From Methylococcales bacterium (GTDB lineage Bacteria > Pseudomonadota > Gammaproteobacteria > Methylococcales > Methylomonadaceae), in NCBI GenBank assembly GCA_028715725.1, contig JAQURG010000005.1:1-64000 (forward strand): a stretch of DNA of 64,000 nt, written 5' to 3'. The position numbers were made by a program, and so were the translations under genes. Numbering within the stretch: position 1 is the first letter of the stretch; the number at the start of each line of letters is the position of its first letter. The notes below the pieces were generated by a model. That model did not search any database and was not told where the DNA came from. It saw only the letters and a program-made list of their open reading frames with translations. Below, piece after piece: positions 10,605-21,144 of this stretch.

Positions 10605-11414
10605 GTGGCAAGAATCATAGTCGTAACATCGGGTAAAGGCGGGGTTGGTAAAACAACAACCAGCGCCGCTATTGCCATGGGGCTTGCAAAAAAAGGCCAC
10701 AAAACAGCTGTCATTGACTTTGATGTAGGTTTACGTAATCTGGATTTAATCATGGGCTGCGAACGCCGCGTTGTTTATGATTTTGTCAATGTTATCAATG
10801 GCGAAGCTAGCCTGAATCAAGCATTGATTCGCGATAAAAACTGTAATCAATTGTATATTTTGCCAGCCTCGCAAACGCGCGATAAGGATGCGCTAAACCA
10901 GGAAGGCGTCGGTAAAATTCTGGATGAGCTAAAAAAAGACTTTAAATACATCGTCTGCGATTCTCCAGCCGGTATTGAAAAAGGTGCTCATCTGGCCATG
11001 TATTTTGCTGATGACGCCTTTGTGGTGACTAATCCGGAAGTCTCTTCAGTGCGGGACTCAGATCGTATGCTAGGCATTTTAGCCAGTAAATCACGAAGAG
11101 CGGAACAAAACGAAGAACCCATTAAGGAATATCTGCTGCTTTCACGCTACTCGCCGGATCGAGTCAGACTGGGTGAGATGCTGAGTGTGGATGATGTGCA
11201 GGAAATTTTATCGCTCCATTTACTGGGCGTTATTCCTGAGTCAAAGTCAGTCTTGAATGCATCAAATTCAGGTATGCCTATCATTCTTGACGAAAAAAGC
11301 GATGCGGGTCAAGCTTATGCGGATATTGTTGCTCGTTATTTAGGTGAGGATAAACCGCATCGATTTATTGAGGATAAAAAAGGTTTTTTTGGAAAGCTTT
11401 TTGGGAGTAAATGA
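10605..11414 (+). CDS. minD: Septum site-determining ATPase MinD
   Basis: The 269-residue protein has the deviant Walker A KGGVGKTT near residues 11-18, the [18 protein letters not shown] segment, and the amphipathic membrane-targeting tail ending GFFGKLFG. It binds the membrane with ATP and recruits MinC or MinE. The start is GTG at 10605, preceded by a strong ribosome binding site (GGAGGA). It overlaps minE. Confidence 0.98.
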   Translation: MARIIVVTSGKGGVGKTTTSAAIAMGLAKKGHKTAVIDFDVGLRNLDLIMGCERRVVYDFVNVINGEASLNQALIRDKNCNQLYILPASQTRDKDALNQEGVGKILDELKKDFKYIVCDSPAGIEKGAHLAMYFADDAFVVTNPEVSSVRDSDRMLGILASKSRRAEQNEEPIKEYLLLSRYSPDRVRLGEMLSVDDVQEILSLHLLGVIPESKSVLNASNSGMPIILDEKSDAGQAYADIVARYLGEDKPHRFIEDKKGFFGKLFGSK

Positions 11415-11671
11415 TGAGCTTACTGGATTATTTCAGAATATCTAAAGTCGCTTCTGCATCTCTTGCGAAAGAAAGATTGCAAATTCTGGTTGCCCATGAA
11501 CGATCTTCCCGTAATCAGCCTTCTTATCTTCCTCAATTGCAAAAGGAATTGCTTGAGGTTATTAGAAAATACGTTAACGTAGAACAGGATGCCATTTCCG
11601 TTAATTTTGAACAGGATGAAAATCAGGAAACATTGGAATTGAATATTGTGCTGCCTGACTCTCAACGCTAA
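11411..11671 (+). CDS. minE: Cell division topological specificity factor MinE
   Basis: The 86-residue protein begins MMSLLDYF, followed by the MinD-interacting helix [13 protein letters not shown], and then the dimerisation domain ([17 protein letters not shown]). It stimulates MinD ATPase and drives pole-to-pole oscillation. The gene overlaps the end of minD by 4 bases; two consecutive ATG codons (11411 and 11414) are possible starts. Confidence 0.97.
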   Translation: MMSLLDYFRISKVASASLAKERLQILVAHERSSRNQPSYLPQLQKELLEVIRKYVNVEQDAISVNFEQDENQETLELNIVLPDSQR

Positions 11672-11712
11672 AACTTAATACTTAAATCGACAACTTATCA
11701 AGGTGATTTTCT

Positions 11713-11910
11713 ATGAAAAATACAATCGGCACTGCAGCGGGTAAAATTTGGGCATATCTGGACAAAAACGGATCTGCCAGTGTAACTAAAATTACCAGTG
11801 AAACTGGAATAGGCAAGAACGATGTTCAACGTGCTATTGGCTGGCTGCTTAAAGAAGACAAGCTGTCAATTGAAGTAGTCGGCCGCACTGAAACATTATC
11901 ATTAAAATAA
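11713..11910 (+). CDS. Small winged-helix protein (DUF2582 family)
   Basis: The 65-residue protein reads as a compact winged helix-turn-helix: MKNTIGTAAGKIWAYLDKNG, then SVTKITSETGIGKNDVQRAIGWLL, then a short wing. This matches the DUF2582 family of small predicted DNA-binding proteins. It follows minE after 41 bases on the same strand and could be cotranscribed, but no functional link with cell division is established. A good purine site (AAGGTGA) precedes the ATG. Confidence 0.75.
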   Translation: MKNTIGTAAGKIWAYLDKNGSASVTKITSETGIGKNDVQRAIGWLLKEDKLSIEVVGRTETLSLK

Positions 11911-12064
11911 ATCCAAAGAACAGGCGCAAGGCTGGCAGGAACCGTCCTTCATCAGCTTTGTGCTTTTGGCGCTGAATCCGGTAGCAAAATAATTTTACGT
12001 TAATTTGTTACTTGTTTTTAATAACCATTGAGCTGGCCAAGTTTATCGCCAGAATATTCTGATA

Positions 12065-13771
12065 TTACAAGCGATAAAGAGGCTCCAGACTGCTATCCTC
12101 TTTGGAAGAGGCTATTTTTTCTCTGGCGTTGTTTTCAGTAAACGCCTGAAAGAGCTTTTTTCCTTGCCATTGCTCTGCTTTCCTGCCGTATAAGATTTCA
12201 TTCAAATGCAGGATTTCATCTCTTAATCTGGCCTCGCAAAATACGGCGAGCGCGCCCAGATTTGCAATCTTGTATTTTTTCCGGCCCCACTTGAGCAAAG
12301 CATCTTTAGCCGCAACAGCATTGTTTTCAGTACATGCTTTTTTTAAAATTTGAATGTCTTCTTTTAATTTTATATCTGCGTCACTGACTTCAATAATCGG
12401 CTTTTTAATTGCTCGTTTGGTTAAGAAAAATATCAGCGTTATCAGCCATCCTGAAGCTAAAAAAATCGAGACCCATAGCCACCTGTTATCCTGTTGCGGC
12501 TGAACAGTCGGTGTCGGTTCAGTTTTCTGCGGAGATACTGCTGTTACCGTCGGCGCAGTAGTCACTGCCTGAGCTTCTGCGGCAAGCGCTGTAATTGCCG
12601 TTTCTGGAATTCTGGCAATTTCAATTTTCTTGCTTTGGGTATTAAACCAGGGAATTTCTATAGCAGGTAATGTATAAGTGCCGGCGGCTGAAGGAATCAG
12701 CGCAATTTTTTCTTCCCTAAAAGCCAGCAAACCATCGGCTTTTTTCTGTTCCTGTAATACCGGCTGGTCAGGATAGGCTTTTAGCTGATCAGTGGTTTTT
12801 GAGGTGTTTAACTCGGGCAGCTGACCAACGGTTGTGCCTTTTGCCAGTACGGTCAAAGTCCTTGTCAAAGGCTCTCCAACTTTCATGTGCTGTATATCAC
12901 CTGACCATTCCTGCTTCAAAATAAGCTGTTGAGCAGGCAGCCAATGGGGTCCGGTAAAAGAGGCAGGCGCCGGTTTTATGTCCAGTGTTATCGGTTTTGA
13001 TTCAACATGTTTGGTTTTACTTATTTGAGAATTAAAAAAATCGCTAAAGCCACCATAACCGGAACTATTACCAGGCACTACCTCAGCGGTCAATACTAGC
13101 GGCTTAATAGTTAATTTCCCGCTTTTCTGCGGAAAAATGGCATATTTTCGTTCAGTCACAGAATAGTTCACGCCGTTGACCTGCGTATTATAATTTTTAT
13201 CTTCACCCAGCCTTTCAATTACCGCATCTGCCAGTTCAGGCTCATTCAATCTTGCCTGCGCGATGTCGACTTTGGTAAACAAGCGCAAGGTATAAATGAC
13301 CTGGGATTGTATATAAGGGTCCTCCGGCATTGCCTCAACCTCTATATATAAATCCTCATCGTTTTCGACAGCCTTATGGCCGGAATTTTGGGCAACCAGA
13401 ATAGTAGACGATGGGCTGATGTCCTTGCCAAACGCTACGGGAGGGATAACCAGGCTCCCCGCATGTTTGGCCATCACGTTGAGGGTCCATTGAATCGTCT
13501 TGCTCGATTTTCCGTTAACCCACGATGAACTACTGCTTTTGCTTTGGCCGAGTATGGAAAAATCCTGCTCCAGTGGGCTGAAATCAGGGTCGTCATCAGG
13601 TGATTCGTTCGCAGTAAAAATTATCTGGAAAGATTCATCGAGACTAACCGGATTACGATCAAATGATACGTTAATGTCTGCTGCTAAAAGCGGCGCACTG
13701 ACCAGCATTAACAAGAGAAAAAACAGGCAAGTATGAAACAGGGTCGGTTTTCCAGTATTTATAGAGTGCAT
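12065..13771 (-). CDS. BatD-like oxygen tolerance membrane protein
   Basis: The 568-residue protein has an N-terminal signal peptide (LFFLLLMLVSAPLLAA), a large predicted beta-rich extracytoplasmic region with BatD-type segments (SFDRNPVSLDESFQIIFTAN, SSSSWVNGKSSKTIQW), one membrane helix near residues 433-450 (WLWVSIFLASGWLITLIFFL), and a cytoplasmic helical tail. BatD belongs to the Bat/aerotolerance set with MoxR-like ATPases. The other bat genes are not adjacent, so it is an orphan here. It converges with the DUF2582 gene. Confidence 0.8.
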   Translation of the reverse strand: MHSINTGKPTLFHTCLFFLLLMLVSAPLLAADINVSFDRNPVSLDESFQIIFTANESPDDDPDFSPLEQDFSILGQSKSSSSSWVNGKSSKTIQWTLNVMAKHAGSLVIPPVAFGKDISPSSTILVAQNSGHKAVENDEDLYIEVEAMPEDPYIQSQVIYTLRLFTKVDIAQARLNEPELADAVIERLGEDKNYNTQVNGVNYSVTERKYAIFPQKSGKLTIKPLVLTAEVVPGNSSGYGGFSDFFNSQISKTKHVESKPITLDIKPAPASFTGPHWLPAQQLILKQEWSGDIQHMKVGEPLTRTLTVLAKGTTVGQLPELNTSKTTDQLKAYPDQPVLQEQKKADGLLAFREEKIALIPSAAGTYTLPAIEIPWFNTQSKKIEIARIPETAITALAAEAQAVTTAPTVTAVSPQKTEPTPTVQPQQDNRWLWVSIFLASGWLITLIFFLTKRAIKKPIIEVSDADIKLKEDIQILKKACTENNAVAAKDALLKWGRKKYKIANLGALAVFCEARLRDEILHLNEILYGRKAEQWQGKKLFQAFTENNAREKIASSKEDSSLEPLYRL

Positions 13772-14201
13772 CAGTGATTATTTTCTTTGCGTTTAATAGA
13801 AAAGTCAAAAAGATTAATCCGTTTATTTTAAGCTTTATCGGACCAGCGATCTTGCTAAAAAGTGCAAACCACTCCAATTTGCAGCCGGCAGGCTGCAACA
13901 GCTGTTTTTTTAAGTGGATCGGGGCTGTATTTCAATATAAAAGCCTCAGTTGATCCGGTCAAAAGCATTCTGAACGCCTTGAATACACAAATGTTAATAA
14001 GCTACCGGTCAGGTGCGAGAATCAGGCTCATTGACATTGGCCAGCCTCATGAAAAATTTTCGATTTAAAGGTTAAAGCCGAGATAAATCAGGTTTTGGAT
14101 TTATCTCGTGGGTAATAGTCGGTCAAGCCCAAACAAGACCATAAGCTAAGATCTGAATTATTACTGCCCTGTTGACAAAAAATACATAGCTGCATGAGGT
14201 T
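13772..14201. other. Intergenic stretch with two inverted repeats
   Basis: No convincing gene is seen between batD and trpC. An 8-bp stem TTGCAGCC/GGCTGCAA with loop GGCA lies at 13879-13898 and is followed six bases later by a run of T, so it could be a plus-strand terminator. A perfect 11-bp stem CGAGATAAATC/GATTTATCTCG lies at 14079-14108 downstream of trpC; it lacks a T run in the trpC direction. Confidence 0.5.
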
Positions 14202-15002
14202 TTATAAAGAAAACAACTCCCGCATTTTCTGCCCAGGACTTTTTGCACGCATAAATGCTTCGCCGACTAAAAAAGTATATATGTCATTATCCAGCATGAG
14301 TTGTATATCTTCATGCGTATGAATACCGCTTTCTGTGATGATAAGGCGATCCGAAGGGATATTTGGCTTTAAATCCAGCGTCGTTTGCAAGGAAGTTTCG
14401 AAAGTCCGCAAATTACGATTATTGATGCCGATCAATGGAGTATCCAGCGTTAACGCTCTTTGCAGTTCATCTGCGTTATGGACTTCCACCAGTACATCCA
14501 TGCCCAGTCTGACAGCAGTATCTGATAGCTCGTGCATTTGATCGTCTGCCAGCGCTGCAACAATCAGCAAAATACAGTCTGCACCCAAGGCGCGGGCTTC
14601 ATAAATTTGGTAAGGGTCAATCATGAAGTCTTTTCTTAAAACGGGCAGTGGGCAACGCTCTCTGACCATTTGCAGATAAGCTTCCGAGCCCTGGAAAAAT
14701 TCCTTATCGGTTAAGACGGATAGGCAGGCAGCGCCATTCATCGCGTAATCCTGGCCTATGGCGATCGGTTGAAAGTCTTCTCTGATTACGCCCTTGCTGG
14801 GTGAGGCTTTTTTAATTTCGGCAATGATGGCGGGTTTTTTTGCCTGTATCTTGTTTTGCAGCGCTTTATAAAAGCCTCGAGGCCGCTCTACGTTCGACGC
14901 GATGTCTTCCAGATTGGCAATAGACATGCCTGATTTACGTCTGGCAACTTCTTCGGCTTTTTTGGCAAGTATGGTTTTTAAGATATCGGGGACGTCAGTC
15001 AT
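14202..15002 (-). CDS. trpC: Indole-3-glycerol phosphate synthase
   Basis: The 266-residue protein is a full-length TIM-barrel enzyme of tryptophan synthesis that closes the indole ring. Family blocks are [15 protein letters not shown] (catalytic Lys), [20 protein letters not shown], and [13 protein letters not shown], followed by ITESGI. It follows trpD by about 50 bases on the minus strand. No trpG or trpE is adjacent, so the pathway genes are split in this genome. Confidence 0.97.
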   Translation of the reverse strand: MTDVPDILKTILAKKAEEVARRKSGMSIANLEDIASNVERPRGFYKALQNKIQAKKPAIIAEIKKASPSKGVIREDFQPIAIGQDYAMNGAACLSVLTDKEFFQGSEAYLQMVRERCPLPVLRKDFMIDPYQIYEARALGADCILLIVAALADDQMHELSDTAVRLGMDVLVEVHNADELQRALTLDTPLIGINNRNLRTFETSLQTTLDLKPNIPSDRLIITESGIHTHEDIQLMLDNDIYTFLVGEAFMRAKSPGQKMRELFSL

Positions 15003-15053
15003 GGTTTTATCGCATTATGAAATTTTAATATTATAGTTGGAGCAGCTTTGACT

Positions 15054-16070
15054 TTAACTGCCTTTACTGTATGCAATCAGTGCCTCGAACTTGGCATGCG
15101 CCGCACCGCTGGCAACAACCTGTCGTGCTTTTTCTATTCCGGTGGCCAGAGAATCGGCGATATCTGCCGCATAAATTGCGGCTCCGGCATTTAACAGCAC
15201 AATATCTCTGGCCGTCCCCGCTTTATTAGCCAGCACCGATTTTACCATTGCCAAACTGGAAGCTGCATTATTAACCGCCAGTTCTGCGAGACTGGCGCGA
15301 TTAAAACCGAATTGCTCCGGCGTAATGGTATAAGTAATAACCTCGTCATTTTTCAGTTCGGCAATAGTTGAAGCGGAAGCAATGCTGATTTCATCCAGGC
15401 CGTCATGAGCGCTGACTACCAACACATGCTTGCTGCCAAGTTTTTTCAAAACTTGTGCCAGAGGTTCCGTCCAGTTTTTGGCAAATACACCAATTAACTG
15501 GCTAGGTGCGCCCGCAGGATTGCATAATGGTCCTAATAAATTAAACAAGGTTCTTATTCCCATTTCTTTACGGGGACCTATGGTGTATTTCATGGCGCCG
15601 TGATGCTTGGGGGCAAATAAAAATCCGACGCCAATTTCATTCACGCATTGCGCTACCTGTTCGGCTGTCAAGTCCAGTTTAACGCCGGCGCCTTCCAGCA
15701 CATCGGCGCTGCCGCAACTGCTTGATACTGAACGATTGCCATGCTTGGCAACCTGTCCACCCGCAGCGGCAACTACAAAAGCGCAGGTCGTGGAGATATT
15801 AAAGGTATTTGCACCATCGCCGCCAGTGCCACAAGTGTCTATGATATGTTCGCCTTTAACGTCGACTTTACTGGCCAGTTCGCGCATCACTTCAGCAGCA
15901 GCGGCAATTTCGACGATGGTTTCGCCCTTGCAGCGTAAGGCAACCAGAAAGCCGGCAATTTGCGCATCGGTCGCATTGCCCGTCATGATTTGACGCATGA
16001 CTCCGCGCATTTGGTCGGCGCTAAGATTCTGTTTATTAACAAGACATTGCAGGGTTTGCTGTATATTCAT
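15054..16070 (-). CDS. trpD: Anthranilate phosphoribosyltransferase
   Basis: The 338-residue protein has the TrpD signatures [16 protein letters not shown] (PRPP-binding) and [18 protein letters not shown], plus [12 protein letters not shown] and [11 protein letters not shown]. It transfers the phosphoribosyl group to anthranilate. The N terminus [17 protein letters not shown] agrees with the family, so the ATG at 16070 is accepted, even though no Shine-Dalgarno sequence is visible on the minus strand before it. It is the first gene of a trpD-trpC pair. Confidence 0.97.
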   Translation of the reverse strand: MNIQQTLQCLVNKQNLSADQMRGVMRQIMTGNATDAQIAGFLVALRCKGETIVEIAAAAEVMRELASKVDVKGEHIIDTCGTGGDGANTFNISTTCAFVVAAAGGQVAKHGNRSVSSSCGSADVLEGAGVKLDLTAEQVAQCVNEIGVGFLFAPKHHGAMKYTIGPRKEMGIRTLFNLLGPLCNPAGAPSQLIGVFAKNWTEPLAQVLKKLGSKHVLVVSAHDGLDEISIASASTIAELKNDEVITYTITPEQFGFNRASLAELAVNNAASSLAMVKSVLANKAGTARDIVLLNAGAAIYAADIADSLATGIEKARQVVASGAAHAKFEALIAYSKGS

Positions 16071-16583
16071 CAGGAGGAGGTCGTATAAAAATAAATCTAC
16101 CGCAAAGCAAATTTCGAATTAATCACTTTGACTTAAAAATTGAAAACAGGTTATTTTCAGGCATCCGGCAATGCCAGCTTTTGCTCCGGATTTCCGGAAA
16201 TCAGGATAATTTATTGGTTGAGTCTGACATTTCATCTTAATTTATACCAGGGATATGAAATTTATCCGGGTAACCTTAACTATAGGCTTTTAAACTATAC
16301 TACTAAACATTAAAATCCAGTTTAAGATGAAACTCTCCAGCAGTGAACATAAATGAATACCGATAATATATTTTTTATGGAAGCTTCCATCGCTAATACT
16401 CTATTTTAACTTCATTTAAATGGGAAAATAATATGACAATATTGAGGGTGTGTGGTATATTTGCTATTAAGTGTAGTTATTTTGCTACATAAGACAGTTC
16501 CATCTGCTTTGGAACTAAGGTAAAGAAGTTATATTGTATTTGATTTACGATTTTTTATTTAAAGTTAATTTAAGGAGAATGTT
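16071..16583. other. Divergent intergenic region between trpD and the OmpA gene
   Basis: This 513-base AT-rich stretch holds no open frame that looks coding. It should contain the promoters for trpD (leftward) and the OmpA-family gene (rightward). The only clear signal is the strong ribosome binding site AAGGAGA at 16572-16578. No trp attenuator-like tandem Trp codons or trpL-like peptide were found by eye. Confidence 0.5.
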
Positions 16584-17642
16584 ATGAGAAAAAAACACTT
16601 ATTTGCCCTAGTTGCATTGTCAATTGTAGGGTTATTGCCAATGGCTCAAGCTGAAGAAGTGGTAGATGACAGGTTCTACGTTGCGCCATTCGGCACATTT
16701 ATTCAGCCTGGCGGTGATCGCAAGTCTGATAACGGCTGGGGCGGCGGCATGGGCTTCGGTAAAATGCTTAACGAGCATTTCAACGTCGAGTTGAAAGGTT
16801 TTTATCAAAACTTGCATGGCGGTACATATGGTGGCTCGGATATGACCGGTGGTATTGCGGAAGCGCAATATTACATTTTCCGGGATAAATTCTCTCCTTA
16901 TACCGTTATCGGTTTAGGCGGCATGAACACCAGCCATAATTATGGCAGTGGTGCCAGTTTCATCGGTGAAGCCGGTGCCGGTTTTACTTATGAAGTTAGC
17001 GACAATTTCCTGGTTCGTAGTGATGTTCGCTATCGTTATAACCAGAATTTCAATGCTAACCTGCAGCCTGGCACCAACGAATTTCATGATATGGTTGTTA
17101 ACCTCGGTTTCGTAGTTCCGTTTGGGCCGAAACCTGTCGCTCATGAAGTAGTTGCTGAAGCTCCTCCTGCTCCGACTCCTGTCGCTGCTGCGGATTGTTC
17201 AACTATGGATGATGATAACGACGGCATTAACAATTGTGATGACTTATGTCCTAACACATTGCCCGGCGTTAAAGTCAGCATAAAAGGCTGCTGGATTGTT
17301 GATGTAAAATTTGATAATGATAAAGCCATTGTTAAACCTGAATACTTTGCAAATCTTGACCAAACTGCGGCAGAAATTAAATCTCATCCGGAATTGCAAA
17401 TTGAAATACAAGGTCATACCAGCAAAACAGGCGGATTCAAGCATAATATGAAATTGTCTGAGCGCCGCGCATTGGCAGTTAAAAATTATCTGGTTGATGG
17501 AACTCATTCACCAAACCTGACAACTAAAGGTTATGGCTGGACTCGTCCTATAGATACTAATGACACCGAAGAAGGTCGTGCTAATAACCGTCGCGTACAA
17601 TTGGAAGTTAACGGTCAGCCTCAACAACCATTAAACCGTTAA
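16584..17642 (+). CDS. OmpA-family outer membrane protein
   Basis: The 352-residue protein has a signal peptide ending AQA, a glycine- and aromatic-rich N-terminal beta barrel (about 30-185), a Pro/Ala/Val linker (EAPPAPTPVAAA), one thrombospondin type-3-like calcium motif (DDDNDGINNCDDLCPNT), and a C-terminal OmpA peptidoglycan-binding domain (IEIQGHTSKTGGFKHN, LSERRALAVKNYLV, GRANNRRVQLEV). It anchors the outer membrane to the wall. It has its own strong ribosome binding site and terminator, suggesting monocistronic high expression. Confidence 0.9.
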   Translation: MRKKHLFALVALSIVGLLPMAQAEEVVDDRFYVAPFGTFIQPGGDRKSDNGWGGGMGFGKMLNEHFNVELKGFYQNLHGGTYGGSDMTGGIAEAQYYIFRDKFSPYTVIGLGGMNTSHNYGSGASFIGEAGAGFTYEVSDNFLVRSDVRYRYNQNFNANLQPGTNEFHDMVVNLGFVVPFGPKPVAHEVVAEAPPAPTPVAAADCSTMDDDNDGINNCDDLCPNTLPGVKVSIKGCWIVDVKFDNDKAIVKPEYFANLDQTAAEIKSHPELQIEIQGHTSKTGGFKHNMKLSERRALAVKNYLVDGTHSPNLTTKGYGWTRPIDTNDTEEGRANNRRVQLEVNGQPQQPLNR

Positions 17643-17698
17643 TAAATTTCTGATTTACAAGGCTGAAACTCTCGAGGTCATTGAGAGAGTTTATAAGT

Positions 17699-17730
17699 AA
17701 AAAAACCCGCTTTCAAAGCGGGTTTTTTTT
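17699..17730 (+). terminator. Terminator after the OmpA-family gene
   Basis: AAAACCCGCTTT and AAAGCGGGTTTT form a strong stem followed by eight T. A weaker hairpin (AACTCTC/GAGAGTT) lies just before it near 17667-17691. Confidence 0.93.
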
Positions 17731-17913
17731 GCTTCAACAATTGCGATCTATTGTGTTACCGGTCATACAACTGGCTTCAAATTCTTGCAGTTTTATTGCG
17801 CTAAACTGAGGCCAACAGGCATGATAAATACAGCGGGTGATGTGTAACTGTTTTTTCTAGGTTAGAATAAGGAAAAACTCTATTATTTAAACCTCATTTC
17901 TTGCAATCAAATC

Positions 17914-18879
17914 ATGAAACTTAACTTCCTGTTAATTGGATTACTTCTGTCTGTAACATACAACAGTTTTTCTGCGGAAAAAACCGTCATCCGTATTGGT
18001 GTTCAGGCTTTTGGTACGCTTGAATGGGAGTTATCGGCCTTACAAGATGATCCTGCGACAAAATCCGCTGATTTTCAGCTGGACATACAATATGTCGCCA
18101 ATGCCGAAGCCGGCAAGATCGCTTTACAGTCCGATGCGGTTGATATAATCATCTCCGATTGGATATGGGTAAGCAGTCTTCGCGCAACCGGGGCTGATTT
18201 TACTTTTTACCCCTATTCTAATAATTCCGGCGCATTGGTGGTGGCGGAAAAAAGCCCCATCCATTCTATAAAAGATCTTAAAGGTAAACGCTTGGGTATT
18301 GCCGGTGGCGAACTTGATAAAAACTGGTTATTGCTACAGGCCCTGGCACAAAAAGAGCAACTGGATTTGAATGCGTCTGTGCAGAAAACATTTGGGGCGC
18401 CGCCATTAATCAATGAGCAAATCAAACAAAACCGCGTTGATGCCGTTCTGAATTACTGGCATTTTGCTGCGAGACTTGAAGCTCAGGGTTATCGCCAGAT
18501 AATTGATGGTAGAGGCATCTTGAAAGGCTTGGGCATTGCAGAAAATGTACCCGGTATTGGTTATGTGTTTAAACAGAGCTGGGCTGCCAACCATAAACAG
18601 GCCCTTAACAGTTTTTTTAAAGCTGGCAAACAGGCTAAAAATCAACTGTGTTCGTCGGATGCAGTGTGGCAAAAAATTCTTCCTTTAACCAAAACAGATG
18701 ACTTGGCTACTCAAAACCTGCTGCGCCAGCGTTATTGTGAAGGCGGTGTTGAACATTGGGGCGTGCAGGAACAACAGGCCGCGGACCGCATTTATTCAAT
18801 GCTCCGCAATTTAAGCCACAACCGGTTGACTGGACAGTCAGAAAGCCTCCAATCTGGCACATTTTGGATAGCTGAATAA
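17914..18879 (+). CDS. ABC transporter substrate-binding protein, NitT/TauT type
   Basis: The 321-residue protein has a signal peptide ending FSAEK, then a type II periplasmic binding fold with SIKDLKGKRLGIAGGELDKN and a domain-swap region like SsuA/NMT1 proteins. It is the first of three adjacent genes (binding protein, permease, ATPase), so it forms a high-affinity importer. The substrate cannot be deduced from sequence: taurine, sulfonate, nitrate, thiamine precursor or another small molecule are all possible for this group. Confidence 0.82.
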   Translation: MKLNFLLIGLLLSVTYNSFSAEKTVIRIGVQAFGTLEWELSALQDDPATKSADFQLDIQYVANAEAGKIALQSDAVDIIISDWIWVSSLRATGADFTFYPYSNNSGALVVAEKSPIHSIKDLKGKRLGIAGGELDKNWLLLQALAQKEQLDLNASVQKTFGAPPLINEQIKQNRVDAVLNYWHFAARLEAQGYRQIIDGRGILKGLGIAENVPGIGYVFKQSWAANHKQALNSFFKAGKQAKNQLCSSDAVWQKILPLTKTDDLATQNLLRQRYCEGGVEHWGVQEQQAADRIYSMLRNLSHNRLTGQSESLQSGTFWIAE

Positions 18880-18889
18880 AAAATTCGTT

Positions 18890-19636
18890 TTGAGCAGTCT
18901 TAAAAAATTATTGTCCGGCCTGTCCTTGCTGGCTTTTTTAGCTGTATGGCAAGGTTTTGCTGTATATTTAAACAGTAATACACTGCCAACACCGGGAAAA
19001 GTGGCTGTGATTTTTTGGCAAGATTGTGTATCAGGACAGCTTCCTTTTCACCTTGGCGTAACTTTGCTCAGGTTGGTGGTCAGCTTTTCTATTGCTATGC
19101 TATCAGGTTGTGCAATAGGCATCATCCTTGGACGCAATAAAAAACTGGATGCTTTTTTTGATAACTGGCTGGTCATCTTCCTAAATATCCCGGCGCTGGT
19201 GACTATCATCTTGTGCTATGTCTGGTTTGGCCTGGATGAATCGGCTGCAATACTTGCGGTTGTTATCAATAAAATCCCCAACGTTATCGTGACTATCCGG
19301 GAAGGCACGCGCGCACTGGATCAGGATTTGCTGGAGATGGCGCGCTGCTACCATTTTGGCAGAAGAAAAACCCTGATTCATGTGATCTGGCCGCAATTAC
19401 ATCCTTTCGTTATGGGGGCGACCCGTTCAGGTCTGGCATTGATCTGGAAAATTATTCTGGTGGTCGAGTTACTTGGCCGCAGCAACGGTATGGGCTATCA
19501 GCTGCATTTATTCTTTCAACTGTTTGATGTCGCAAGTATTCTGGCTTATACCGTGGCTTTTGTCGCCATTATTCAACTGATAGAGCTGGTAATTTTGAAA
19601 CCCCTGGATAAAAAATCCCAGCGCTGGCGGCGATAA
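18890..19636 (+). CDS. ABC transporter permease, NitT/TauT type
   Basis: The 248-residue integral membrane protein has about six hydrophobic segments and a BPD_transp_1 domain with the EAA-type loop (EMARCYHFGRRKTLIHVIWPQ). It forms the channel of the importer. The start is the TTG at 18890 with no clear ribosome binding site, 10 bases after the upstream stop; the reading frame leaves little alternative. It is followed after 1 base by the ATPase. Confidence 0.85.
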   Translation: MSSLKKLLSGLSLLAFLAVWQGFAVYLNSNTLPTPGKVAVIFWQDCVSGQLPFHLGVTLLRLVVSFSIAMLSGCAIGIILGRNKKLDAFFDNWLVIFLNIPALVTIILCYVWFGLDESAAILAVVINKIPNVIVTIREGTRALDQDLLEMARCYHFGRRKTLIHVIWPQLHPFVMGATRSGLALIWKIILVVELLGRSNGMGYQLHLFFQLFDVASILAYTVAFVAIIQLIELVILKPLDKKSQRWRR

Positions 19637-19637
19637 G

Positions 19638-20378
19638 ATGACTCACATCCGGATCAATGTTCATAGCAAAACCTATCCGGCAGTTGGACAGGCCGGACAT
19701 CATCTGGCTATCGCCAACCTCAACCTGTCTTTAAATGCCGGTGAATTTGTTTGTTTGGTCGGTCCATCAGGCTGTGGAAAAACAACCCTCCTCAATATTA
19801 TTGCCGGCCTGGACAATGATTATGAGGGTGACATTATAATTGGTAAGCAACATACTCATCCGAAAATAGGTTATATTTTTCAGAATCCGCGTCTGCTGCC
19901 CTGGCGAACAGTAAGAGAAAATATTGAACTGACGCTGGATAAAAATCAATCTCCAGCAATTATCGATCCATTGCTTGAAGTCATGCAGTTAACTCACGCG
20001 CAGAATGTTTATCCGGAACGCTTATCGTTAGGCATGAGCCGCAAGGTCTCAATCATTCGCGGGTTTGCTGTTGAGCCGGATGTTTTATTAATGGATGAGC
20101 CATTTGTATCACTCGATGCACCGACAGCAAGACAGGTCCGAGAGCTGTTGCTGAAGTTGTGGCAACAGCGGCCGCATACCGTTCTATTTGTGACCCATGA
20201 TCTGCGTGAAGCCATTGCGCTGGCGGACAGACTTATCTTTTTATCAGCTGCGCCGATGGCAGTCATCAGCGAAATTACAGTCCCCATTCCCAGAGCTGAA
20301 CGCTACCATGAAAATGCAATTGAAACTTTCCGGCAGCAACTTTTAAATGATTATCCTGAAATAAAACAGCTTTTATAA
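19638..20378 (+). CDS. ABC transporter ATP-binding protein, NitT/TauT type
   Basis: The 246-residue ATPase has Walker A GPSGCGKTT (about 49-57), Q-loop FQNPRLLPW, Walker B LLMDEPFVSLD and the H-loop VTHD. The signature motif reads LSLGMSRKV instead of LSGGQ, a variation that keeps the second Gly. It energises the preceding permease. Together the three genes span 17914-20378 with tight spacing and form one operon. Confidence 0.92.
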   Translation: MTHIRINVHSKTYPAVGQAGHHLAIANLNLSLNAGEFVCLVGPSGCGKTTLLNIIAGLDNDYEGDIIIGKQHTHPKIGYIFQNPRLLPWRTVRENIELTLDKNQSPAIIDPLLEVMQLTHAQNVYPERLSLGMSRKVSIIRGFAVEPDVLLMDEPFVSLDAPTARQVRELLLKLWQQRPHTVLFVTHDLREAIALADRLIFLSAAPMAVISEITVPIPRAERYHENAIETFRQQLLNDYPEIKQLL

Positions 20379-20649
20379 GCTGTAACCTACAAGAGCAATT
20401 GCGAAAAAGTTTTTAAGCTTCCTACCTATTTTTACAATATCTGTTGGCATTATCCATCGTCCAGAAAACTAATCTTAGACAATTATTATTTATAGGAACA
20501 TACTGTTTTGCCTTTGACTGTAGGCGGCTTTGTCCTGTTTGTGAGAGGGGGTTCGGATTCAATGAAAAGTTGCCAAGTAAAAGGTAAGGTTGTGATTAAT
20601 TAAAAATTACAGTCTGTATGGCAATAAATTTTTCATTTGAGAGGTTATT

Positions 20650-21144
20650 ATGAACAAGAAAGCAAAATTTATATGTCTATTTGCTGTGAGCGGTTTGTTC
20701 TGTGCAGACATTGCTACAGCAGGCTCAGTGGTTGTGAATGGAGATTTGCTCTACTATACGAGCGCTAACACTTTAAATCTTGGTCTGGCGCCGGGGGCTA
20801 GTTTGTCAGGTTCATGTGCTCCCAATGCTCTTGACCCCATACCTGTGGCGAATGCTACAGCCAATTCTGACATTGCTATCAGCGGCCTAAGCGTATTTGT
20901 CAGAACGGGTGAATCAGTTACGACAGTTACGATTCCGTCCTGTTTGGCAGATGCTTCTCACAGTGTTGGCGAATGTATCGCTTTTGTTGATTCGGTGACC
21001 GGCAACTTGACAATTCCATGCGTGGAATATCAGGGCACAATTTATGATGCATTGCTTGTACAGCGGGGAAGCTCTTCGAATTGGGAACTTATTTCAGCCT
21101 TGCCAAACATCAAATTTGGAAATTTCCCAACCGGGAACCGGTAA
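20650..21144 (+). CDS. Secreted protein of unknown function
   Basis: The 164-residue protein has a clear signal peptide (FICLFAVSGLFCADIATAG) and a mature part rich in Ser, Thr, Val and Asn, with cysteines in GSCAPN, PSCLADAS, GECIAF and IPCVEY that could form two disulfides. No family is recognised. A GAGAGG ribosome binding site precedes the ATG. It stands alone between the ABC operon and icd, with a shared terminator hairpin downstream. Confidence 0.6.
   Translation: MNKKAKFICLFAVSGLFCADIATAGSVVVNGDLLYYTSANTLNLGLAPGASLSGSCAPNALDPIPVANATANSDIAISGLSVFVRTGESVTTVTIPSCLADASHSVGECIAFVDSVTGNLTIPCVEYQGTIYDALLVQRGSSSNWELISALPNIKFGNFPTGNR

Noticed and set aside
16071..16085. AGGAGGAGG on the plus strand next to the trpD start
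   Set aside because: It is on the wrong strand for trpD and no plus-strand frame starts after it; it is not a ribosome binding site for a supported gene.
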